Shown: positions 57,149 through 64,000 of the stretch, in pieces
Layout of the letters: each line of letters opens with the position of its first letter
Numbering within the stretch: the stretch's first letter is position 1
Assembly: GCA_051651625.1 (NCBI GenBank)
Contig: JBOFSQ010000102.1
Coordinates: 69,362 to 133,361 of the forward strand
Origin: JBOFSQ01 sp051651625
Lineage (GTDB): Bacteria > Planctomycetota > Planctomycetia > Pirellulales > Thermoguttaceae
DNA: 64,000 nt
Reading direction: 5' to 3'
Translations under genes and position numbers: made by a program
Notes under the pieces: model-generated
Told to the model about the DNA's origin: nothing
Seen by the model: only the letters and a program-made list of their open reading frames with translations
Databases searched by the model: none

Positions 57149-57619
57149 CTATTTGTTCCAAATGAGTTTGAGGTGTTCGCGGAGGTGGGCGACGAGGCGG
57201 ACATCGGCATCGTGGGCGTGTGGATTGGTTGCGGACATGTTGAACCGCTTTAGCACAAGTTGTGCGCGGAGACTCGGTTGTCCGTCGAGCATCCCTTCGG
57301 CTTTGATTGTCGTAAACGATTCGTCCTGCGAGACGAGCGTCGCGGTGAGCTGGAGCGTCTGTCCGGGCTGGACAAACTTTCCGTACTTCACCGCCTTCGC
57401 CTCTTTCAGCAGAACGACGCTGTGTGCAAAATCTTCGCTAACGCGAATGAGCCACGCCGACGCCTGCGTCAACGCCTCAAGCATCAAAACGCCGGGCATC
57501 ACCGGAAATCGTGGGAAGTGGTCGGCGAGATACTCCTCTGCAAGCGAAAGCGATTTGTACGCAACAATCCGCTGCGACGGAACTAGCTCGTCAATACGAT
57601 CAATGAGCGCAAACTTCAT
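57149..57619 (-). CDS. 3-hydroxyacyl-ACP dehydratase, FabZ family
   Basis: 156 residues from the ATG at 57619 with GAGG ten bases upstream. The hot-dog fold motif DHFPRFPVMPGVLMLEA carries the catalytic His34 and Glu48. It dehydrates 3-hydroxyacyl-ACP in fatty acid synthesis; other hot-dog dehydratases of lipid or polyketide pathways are possible, since no fab or lpx genes are adjacent. Confidence 0.88.
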   Translation of the reverse strand: MKFALIDRIDELVPSQRIVAYKSLSLAEEYLADHFPRFPVMPGVLMLEALTQASAWLIRVSEDFAHSVVLLKEAKAVKYGKFVQPGQTLQLTATLVSQDESFTTIKAEGMLDGQPSLRAQLVLKRFNMSATNPHAHDADVRLVAHLREHLKLIWNK

Positions 57620-57750
57620 AGAAACCTCAAAAACTATGCTCAAGCCGGTTTGATTTTCGCGTACCAAAACGGTAGCGGCCCAACGAGGCGTGACTGCCGC
57701 AAGCCGCAGTACAACGGATGGCGAAGCCTACAAATCGACCCGTAACGGGT

Positions 57751-58902
57751 CTACTTGACTGGAATGACTTGCGGACACAGGTAGTAGAGTCGTGGCGTCG
57801 TCATCTCGGCAACGGTTGAGAGCGACGGCGCACGTCCTTCGGTCAGCGTTGCAAAGAAGTCGTTCCGCCGTTTGAAGCGAACAACTTTCGCCGTATCAGA
57901 CGAGACACCCGCCCGCTCAAGACAAGCCTTGATCGCGTCATCGACGTAACCGATTTTGTCAACAAGTTTGTTATCAACAGCTTCGGTCGCGGTATAAATG
58001 CGTCCGTCTGCGATAACGTCGAGCGTTTCGGGATGTTCGCTGAAGTATGGGCGTCCTTCACGAATGACTGCTTTGAAGCGTCCGAAACTCTCGTCGATGA
58101 GGTGAGTCCAGACGCCGCGTTCTTCTGGGGTCATCTCGCGGGTGATGCTCCCCATCCCCTTCAGCGCACCGCTCACAATTGGCGTCGATGCAAACCCGAT
58201 TTTCTTGGCGAGTTCGGCGACGTTGAAGAGCGGCGCGATCACGCCGATTGAGCCGGTGATTGTGGAAGGTTCGGCGAAAATTTCGTCGCCGACCATCGAG
58301 ATATAGTAGCCGCCGCTCGCCGCAACCGACCCCATGCTCACGACGACCGGAATCTTTCGTGACGCTTTGAGTTGCTTGAGTTTGTGGAGGTAGTAGTCGC
58401 TCCCAGCCATCGTTCCGCCGGGAGAATCGACGCGCAGGACGACGCCTTTGATCGTCTCGTCGTCGGCGATTGCGGCGATCTGTTTGGCGATGAAACCATC
58501 TTCGTCTTCGGTGATTACACCATCGACCGTCATGACGACGATTTTGTTTGTGGCTTCTTTGTTGCCGCTGACGAACTTTGTTGGTACGCTGCGCGTGCCG
58601 GTGGCGACATCGAACTCAACCGAGCCAGAGATCGCTGCAACTATCGCGGCGAGTCCGACAGCAAACATTAGCATCACGACACCGCAGGCGACAACGACTG
58701 CGACAATCGTTCCAAGTAGTGTGAAGCACCCCGACAGTAACCAACCGCCCGAAGACGGCGGCGGACAGTGTGGTGGCTGCACGACTTGCACTACAGGCGG
58801 TGTCACCATGTAGGGTTGTTGGGACTGCTGCGGCGATGGCCCGCTTGTCCCGACTGCGTAGTAAAGTCCGTCTGATCGTGGCGTTCCAGATGTGCCTGAC
58901 AT
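57751..58902 (-). CDS. sppA: Signal peptide peptidase SppA (S49 family)
   Basis: 383 residues. Pro/Gln-rich cytoplasmic N-tail, membrane segment at about 58-92, then a peptidase domain with nucleophile Ser196 (SVAASGGYY) and probable general-base Lys234 in the LAKKIG segment. VDSPGG (158-163) is the oxyanion region. It cuts leftover signal peptides in the membrane. Length fits the short single-domain SppA form. Confidence 0.92.
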   Translation of the reverse strand: MSGTSGTPRSDGLYYAVGTSGPSPQQSQQPYMVTPPVVQVVQPPHCPPPSSGGWLLSGCFTLLGTIVAVVVACGVVMLMFAVGLAAIVAAISGSVEFDVATGTRSVPTKFVSGNKEATNKIVVMTVDGVITEDEDGFIAKQIAAIADDETIKGVVLRVDSPGGTMAGSDYYLHKLKQLKASRKIPVVVSMGSVAASGGYYISMVGDEIFAEPSTITGSIGVIAPLFNVAELAKKIGFASTPIVSGALKGMGSITREMTPEERGVWTHLIDESFGRFKAVIREGRPYFSEHPETLDVIADGRIYTATEAVDNKLVDKIGYVDDAIKACLERAGVSSDTAKVVRFKRRNDFFATLTEGRAPSLSTVAEMTTPRLYYLCPQVIPVK

Positions 58903-59048
58903 TTGCTGCCTCCGGTTTGTTGTAGTTTAGGTTCCCAAACAAGGGGCGTGATTATAGCGAAACGGGATAATATGGCAATGGCGACATATTGGCACCCGCG
59001 CGGCGCGGCGTTTCGCCTCTGACTGCGATCAAGTCGGCGTAAGATTTT

Positions 59049-60776
59049 TCACCGTTTCACACTTGAATCATCTGGTGTGATGTGGTAAACGTAAATCGAA
59101 TAACCGATACGGTCAACCGGTGTTAGATCGCGGAAGAAGGCGTATTGATTTGACGAATCGAAAAGTTCGTTGATACCAATCGCGTAGTAACCGGTGACGA
59201 GTTCTTTCGGTGGCGGTGACGATTCAATCCCAAGCCGGTCGAGCGACTCGCTGCTCGAATAAGCGATAAACATCGGACGCGACAACGGATGACGGTCATA
59301 CCACGTCTTCAAAAAGTACGAATTTTGTCCCCAGTCGATATTGCTACCCAAAAGAGGCGGCGGATTCTTTGCGGTAAAATGTTTCACGCAAACAAGTTCA
59401 TTGAAATAAGAAATGCTGTGCGGATACCAACACAGCGAACTCGCAACCGTCCACGCAAGAAACAGCAACGCCGAAGTCGCTACGAACCACCGTCGTTCCG
59501 AAAACGATTTCCCAACTTTACTCGTCCACAAATACGCGAATGGCAGCACCGGAATCACATAACGCGGGTGCAACGAAAAACCGGTCTGCGAACTCACAAA
59601 CGCCAGAAGTGCGATCCCCGGAAGCAAAATAACCATCTCGTCACGCCAAGCCACATTGTATCCACTGCGAAACACCGAACAAAAAACCGCCAGCACGATC
59701 AGCCCCAGCGTACCGAGCGGTTCTCTGACTAGAAGGACATAAGCGTAGTAAAACAACCAACCGTGTTTTGAGTATTCACCGAGAAAATACGATTCGATGC
59801 CGCGTTCAAAGTCGAGTTTTTGCGTGTCGATTCCTTGCACAAACTCCGCAGGAAACGGAACAGGAACGTAGCCGAGCAGCGTGCCCGCGAAACGATTTCC
59901 GGGTTTCGGAGTATGAGTGGAATGAGAGACTTCGGTGCCGGTGAGCGTGTGTGAAATGAAAGTGTAGTCTTTGAGTAAACGGAACGAGCCATCAAAGCCG
60001 TATCCCATATTGATGACGTAGAGCGATAGCAGAAATATTGTTGCAAACTGCTTCGCGCGGGTACGGAAGAAATGTTTCTCGGTTGTTCCCCAGACGCACC
60101 AAATCACCAGCCAAATCGGGAATGCAATAATCCACGTCAACTTCGCCAGTGGCAGAAGCCCAAGTGTGAAACCGGAAAGAAGCGTATTTTGCCACGTCGG
60201 ATTTTTGAGCCAGTGCCAAAACGCGTAACAGGCGACGATGCCGAGCGAAGCGGCGACGACATCGGGACACAACGTCGCTCCCCATCCGAGAACGAGTGGA
60301 GAAAACGTCCAAAGCGTGAGAAAGACGAGGCCGGCGACGCGACCATACAGTTCACTTGCAAACTTATAGCCGAACCAGCTACCGAGAACGATGAGTGGAA
60401 TCAGCGAACATCGTGCAAGAAAAACGCTCCACCTGATTGTATCTGGCGGATTGGCCCTAACAAACGCACTGCCGATGTTCCACTCTGACCGGTCTTGCGG
60501 ACGCGGTGAGTACGACTTCCAATCGTAGTTTGCAGCGGTAAACCGAAGTGGGAGTCCCACAGCATATCGCGTCAGCGGTGGGTTGACGTGAAAGACATCA
60601 AAACGAAACGTCTCATAAAGATAAACCGCTGAACCAACGTGACCTACCTCCGTGCGGTTCAGAGACGTGTGAAAAGAAAGACAACACAGTAGTAACACCT
60701 GCAACACAAGAAAAGAAAAGAATACGAAATCACGTCTCTGTCTGTGTAGCGTTGTGGAGGTAGAGATTGGATTCAT
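59049..60776 (-). CDS. GT39/ArnT-like integral membrane glycosyltransferase
   Basis: 575 residues with about 10-12 membrane segments. The first loop has the expected acidic pair region (FRFDVFHVNPPLTRY), and later SFSPL-type loops and a C-terminal soluble part (NIDWGQNSYFLKTWYDRHP). This fits dolichol-phosphate-mannose or undecaprenyl-linked sugar transferases (GT39/GT83). Acceptor unknown. It lies 44 bases after the DUF1573-like gene and may be the last gene of the AT-rich operon, although its own composition is closer to average. Confidence 0.75.
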   Translation of the reverse strand: MNPISTSTTLHRQRRDFVFFSFLVLQVLLLCCLSFHTSLNRTEVGHVGSAVYLYETFRFDVFHVNPPLTRYAVGLPLRFTAANYDWKSYSPRPQDRSEWNIGSAFVRANPPDTIRWSVFLARCSLIPLIVLGSWFGYKFASELYGRVAGLVFLTLWTFSPLVLGWGATLCPDVVAASLGIVACYAFWHWLKNPTWQNTLLSGFTLGLLPLAKLTWIIAFPIWLVIWCVWGTTEKHFFRTRAKQFATIFLLSLYVINMGYGFDGSFRLLKDYTFISHTLTGTEVSHSTHTPKPGNRFAGTLLGYVPVPFPAEFVQGIDTQKLDFERGIESYFLGEYSKHGWLFYYAYVLLVREPLGTLGLIVLAVFCSVFRSGYNVAWRDEMVILLPGIALLAFVSSQTGFSLHPRYVIPVLPFAYLWTSKVGKSFSERRWFVATSALLFLAWTVASSLCWYPHSISYFNELVCVKHFTAKNPPPLLGSNIDWGQNSYFLKTWYDRHPLSRPMFIAYSSSESLDRLGIESSPPPKELVTGYYAIGINELFDSSNQYAFFRDLTPVDRIGYSIYVYHITPDDSSVKR

Positions 60777-60820
60777 GCAAAAATATCTACCCTAGATGTT
60801 ACAGAACACCGCGTGCCATA

Positions 60821-61816
60821 CTATTCCAAAACAACAATACCATTTATCTGAATAGCTGCTTCTTCTTTGTTGTTTGAGAACAGAATAAGACTCCCACGAA
60901 CGAGTCCATGATGATCTGGTTTATCTCCATTGACAATCACTACAACTTCTAGAAGTCCGATGTCTACTGATGGCATGTCGTGTGAAACAACCGTTATAAC
61001 ATCGTCTTGTGATACAGCCTGAACTTTATACACACCGCATAAAAAAAACCGGTCTCCATACACTTTTACTTTTATATGTTCTTTACGTTTTATTTCTCCA
61101 AGGTTGATTTGCGACGTTGTAAGCCACTGTTTTTGTGTGCCCGATAAATAGTGATAAAAAACGGGAATCGTTAACTTCGGCAATTTTGCATTTACAGGCA
61201 TCAAGTCTACACGAGATGAGGTGTGGGATTGATTCATACAATGAATCGTTATCCGAAACTGTATTCTCGTTTCTCCGCCATGCACGGAACGGGACAATTC
61301 AGAAATGTCAATAGAAGGGTCATCTGTATTAAATTCAAACAGAACATCAGGGTAATCTACTGTACTGATGCTGAAGTCCTTTGAAACGACTTCTTGCCCC
61401 TGATTGATATAGAAGCGAATGGATTGTCCAGTATACCAAATATCCTCTATAACAGTCCCAGTTATACGAATCTGCCGCAAATCTCCGGACGTAAAACGGA
61501 CAAGAATGTCTGTGCTGAATTCTCCCTTTCTTCCCAAAAGGTCAATTTTGGTGGATACTTCTTTTGTTTCACCCACTCGGATTATTTTCTGTGGCAATTC
61601 CACCACAGTACAATTACAACCCGACAGTATCTCATCAATCTCAACGGGAACTGCTGAATGATTGGTGATTGAAAACGCAGTATTGACCGGCGAATCACTT
61701 GCTCTTACTCGTCCGATATCAACAACACTCGTAACAGAAAGTCCGCCAGTGTCATTTTTAGCACAACTAATAACAGTGAACAACAACACCACTGAGAAAT
61801 TACGTATCAGCATCAT
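60821..61816 (-). CDS. DUF1573-like lipoprotein
   Basis: 331 residues; lipobox VISC ends at Cys18. Residues 31-100 read FSITNHSAVPVEIDEILSGCNCTVVELP, the ASH/DUF1573 pattern with Cys67 and Cys69. Several further beta-rich domains follow. DUF1573 proteins are extracytoplasmic and often function as carriers or partners in planctomycete and bacteroidete envelope complexes. ATGA overlap with the upstream gene shows coupling. Base composition is AT-rich. Confidence 0.7.
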   Translation of the reverse strand: MMLIRNFSVVLLFTVISCAKNDTGGLSVTSVVDIGRVRASDSPVNTAFSITNHSAVPVEIDEILSGCNCTVVELPQKIIRVGETKEVSTKIDLLGRKGEFSTDILVRFTSGDLRQIRITGTVIEDIWYTGQSIRFYINQGQEVVSKDFSISTVDYPDVLFEFNTDDPSIDISELSRSVHGGETRIQFRITIHCMNQSHTSSRVDLMPVNAKLPKLTIPVFYHYLSGTQKQWLTTSQINLGEIKRKEHIKVKVYGDRFFLCGVYKVQAVSQDDVITVVSHDMPSVDIGLLEVVVIVNGDKPDHHGLVRGSLILFSNNKEEAAIQINGIVVLE

Positions 61817-63120
61817 TGTACAATTTGTGACTTTCTATAAAACTGATAATACAATCCCAACGCCATTAGCAATGCACCGACGATCAATAATAGAACTCTC
61901 ACAAAAACGAAACGTATCTGTATTTTGTTGGGCATATCTATCAATAACAACCAGTCTTGCCTTTCCAAGTCTAAACCACGGTGCCCCAGCGATAACACTC
62001 CATTGCGCATCGCTACATATCGCCGCAATTTTTTATCTTTTCTTTCGTCAATAACTTCTGCGCCATCTGGGATTTCGACAGCAAACTCATCGTCGGTAAG
62101 TGAAAAGTTGATGTCGACAGACGACTTATCTATGCGGTACTCCTTGAACTGTTGCTGGCCGCTCCTATCAGTTGTCATTTCTTCATATATTTGAGGAAAC
62201 CACAAACCCGATTTCTCATGTAAAAAGTAATCTCGTGATTTATATTCGGAAAAGATTTTACCAGTTTCATCATAATACTGAATCAATGGGCAAATATAAC
62301 CTTTGGAAGCATCAATCCAGTATCGCTCGGTCACTCTGCCATCAGTCGAACTTTCCACAACATATGCTCTAGCATCACCATCATAAGTTGCTGTTCCTAC
62401 CGTTACGAGTGTGCTTGACTGTCTTGCTTGAAGCTGTTTTTCGCGCTCTTCCTTAAATCTGGCGATGCTCTCTTTTGAAAACTCATATTTTTCGGCATCG
62501 GAGTCATTAAAAAGCATTACCAGTGTCAGTAACACCGGCGGACCTTGTAGCCTTCCGAAATTAAGTAATGTTTCCATATATGATTGTGTGTTATTTACAC
62601 GGGCAGAGTTGCCTTGTGGAAGCCAAACAACGCCTTCCGATTCCGATTTTTGGCTTGTAACATTGGCTTCAATGATATTTGTCTCTGTTTCCCACTTTGC
62701 GGATCCCGTACATGCGCGTTCGATTTGAAGGGAAAGTAACTTTCGCACAAAACTAGGGGCTTTATACTTGACCGTAAACCGTGAAATAATCGACGCCTGC
62801 ATATAATGCTTATGTACAGCATCGCGTGTCCCATCAAGCCACAAATGCGCATTGGGATCGTCTTTTAGGGCTCTGCGTATTTGATCTTCTAAATCATCGG
62901 CTTCTTTTTCTATCTCCTCTTCAGAGCGAGTGGGCATTCTATAAGTTTGCTCTGTTACATATTGCATAGAATGAACGAGGGTGTGGTTTGCAAATCGACA
63001 ACGAATTGCCTCTATGTACAGGTCGGCACCGTCTGGAGTTTCCGCTATTGCTACTGTAGCCAGAAACAAAAAAGCAATCGCAAAAAACAGTAAAACAATG
63101 GTAGTATGTGCTTGTTTCAT
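61813..63120 (-). CDS. Unknown exported protein with C-terminal membrane anchor
   Basis: 435 residues. Signal peptide (1-26), a mainly alpha/beta domain with possible LolA-like outer-membrane carrier character (ATYDGDARAYVVESSTDG, EKSGLWFPQIYEEMTTDRSG), and a single membrane helix at about 403-425 (VFVRVLLLIVGALLMALGLYYQF). I do not recognise the family with certainty. It is the middle gene of the AT-rich operon, 18 bases after the Cys-rich gene and overlapping the DUF1573 gene. Confidence 0.6.
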   Translation of the reverse strand: MKQAHTTIVLLFFAIAFLFLATVAIAETPDGADLYIEAIRCRFANHTLVHSMQYVTEQTYRMPTRSEEEIEKEADDLEDQIRRALKDDPNAHLWLDGTRDAVHKHYMQASIISRFTVKYKAPSFVRKLLSLQIERACTGSAKWETETNIIEANVTSQKSESEGVVWLPQGNSARVNNTQSYMETLLNFGRLQGPPVLLTLVMLFNDSDAEKYEFSKESIARFKEEREKQLQARQSSTLVTVGTATYDGDARAYVVESSTDGRVTERYWIDASKGYICPLIQYYDETGKIFSEYKSRDYFLHEKSGLWFPQIYEEMTTDRSGQQQFKEYRIDKSSVDINFSLTDDEFAVEIPDGAEVIDERKDKKLRRYVAMRNGVLSLGHRGLDLERQDWLLLIDMPNKIQIRFVFVRVLLLIVGALLMALGLYYQFYRKSQIVQ

Positions 63121-63138
63121 AGCATTTTCCCTGCTTTG

Positions 63139-63660
63139 TTAACATCTTGTATGAGGTGGTCCTGCCTGACTTGGAATCGTGTAATCTACCTTGCAATGTC
63201 CAAAGTCACATCCATTGATGAGAAAATTTAGAACATATATCGTAGTGCCGCATAACACAGATGTGACGGCGCCAGCACTGACCCCACTACCGACCCCAGC
63301 TACAATCGAAGCAATAGTACAAACAATAGTTCCACCTATGTTCAGTCCCAATTCTGCCGCAAATTTCCCTTCGTCGACGAAAACAATGGTGTACTTTTGG
63401 TACGAGGCACCAGTCCACTGAAAGCAAGTGGGACTTTCATCGTCAGGAACACATCCTGCAACCTCATAAAAATATATTTTAGAATTTTCGTTACAACGCC
63501 CCGTATCACGATCACAGAGCACGGTTAACGGATACTCCGGCGTACTTGGTACTGTCTTATCGCATCTGTGACTCGCGAAAGTTTGCACCATAGCATACTC
63601 GACAGGAACGATCATGAGAACCGAAACAATTCCCATAACGGAACAGGTAAGAGACTTCAT
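63139..63660 (-). CDS. Cys-rich exported small protein with Gly/Ala-rich hydrophobic segment
   Basis: 173 residues: signal peptide at about 1-24, then ten cysteines (33, 49, 56, 70, 79, 114, 137, 151, 156, 173), suggesting disulfide bonds outside the cytoplasm. Residues 104-150 are a hydrophobic Gly/Ala/Ser-rich stretch (NIGGTIVCTIASIVAGVGSGVSAGAVTSV) of bacteriocin or membrane-inserting type. First gene of the AT-rich operon. No family recognised; toxin or surface protein are both possible. Confidence 0.6.
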   Translation of the reverse strand: MKSLTCSVMGIVSVLMIVPVEYAMVQTFASHRCDKTVPSTPEYPLTVLCDRDTGRCNENSKIYFYEVAGCVPDDESPTCFQWTGASYQKYTIVFVDEGKFAAELGLNIGGTIVCTIASIVAGVGSGVSAGAVTSVLCGTTIYVLNFLINGCDFGHCKVDYTIPSQAGPPHTRC

Positions 63661-63823
63661 AACATTAATCCTTTCTTCCAGTTAATGTTTCCAAAACCAG
63701 ATGTACACTACGGTAGAAAAACAGTCGTTCAACTCCTTCCAGCACCGGCAGCTTCAAAAATCGGCGAATCACCAATTCCCTCAACTGCATTGTGCGGGAT
63801 TGTACCGCCCCAAACCGCTGCCG

Positions 63824-64000
63824 TCAAGTCGGCGGCAGAGGATAATCGTCCATACAGCTCAGCAGGTATTCTCGTTCCGCTTTGCCAAGTTGATTGATGG
63901 GGACGGGGATCGTTTTTCCTGCTTTGGACTGAAGGAGAACTTTGTCATTACCTTCAAAGCCGACGAGCTTAGCGGAAAAAGTTTGCGTACCGCTATAGTT
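63824..64000 (-). CDS. SHD1-domain protein, C-terminal end (5' part outside the window)
   Basis: The frame is open from the right edge to a TGA at 63824. The last 58 residues (FSAKLVGFEGNDKVLLQSKAGKTIPVPINQLGKAEREYL) are the SLA1 homology domain 1 repeat typical of exported planctomycete proteins, where it often stands at the C-terminus. What the rest of the protein is cannot be seen. Confidence 0.75.
   Translation of the reverse strand, partial: NYSGTQTFSAKLVGFEGNDKVLLQSKAGKTIPVPINQLGKAEREYLLSCMDDYPLPPT

Overview
The window looks like part of a Planctomycetota chromosome of moderate GC content. The evidence is two DUF1559 (planctomycete pilin-like) proteins paired with small lipoproteins, the end of an SHD1-domain protein at the right edge, an FGly-type sulfatase, a CE15-type esterase, an extra shortened SecA-like ATPase, a standalone Kdo transferase (WaaA) and many palindromic intergenic repeats. 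I cannot name a genus from sequence alone.

Layout. 1-3.7 kb (minus strand): orphan NuoE-like thioredoxin ferredoxin, P2B-type Ca-ATPase, DhaL (runs off the left edge). 4-7.3 kb: rpe, a sulfatase, a coiled-coil PD-(D/E)XK protein. 7.4-10.9 kb: two tandem DUF1559 plus lipoprotein cassettes; the first has a G10 tract at its 5' end that puts the best start site out of frame. 11-15.6 kb: ApbE, CPA2 antiporter, polysaccharide flippase. 15.6-20.9 kb: defence-like segment with a Fic protein, an unknown membrane protein and a type IIG restriction-methylation enzyme, surrounded by palindromes. 20.9-31 kb: SecA-like, PurF, DprA, CbpA/DnaJ-like, DUF58, DMT transporter, CE15 esterase. 31-41.5 kb: AhcY, GltD/NfnB-like oxidoreductase, an NAD synthetase with an eroded amidase domain coupled to a TOPRIM-like DUF4276 protein, AspS, a methyltransferase, EF-P, YhcH-like. 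41.5-43 kb: an AT-rich insert bounded by an intact tRNA-Leu(UAA) and a tRNA-Leu fragment. 43-60.8 kb: WaaA, a coiled-coil exported protein, a degenerate ROK protein, alkaline phosphatase, UvrA, Tgt, RpoN, RuvC, FabZ, SppA, GT39-like transferase. 60.8-63.7 kb: an AT-rich operon of three exported proteins of unknown role. 63.8-64 kb: C-terminal end of an SHD1 protein.

Most genes are ordinary housekeeping and envelope functions with no single pathway. The unusual content is in four places: the G-tract pilin-like gene (possible phase variation), the tRNA-Leu insert, the AT-rich exported-protein operon, and a set of intergenic inverted-repeat families, several of which are nested inside one another and share a terminal AATAAC(A)GCCGG-like motif.
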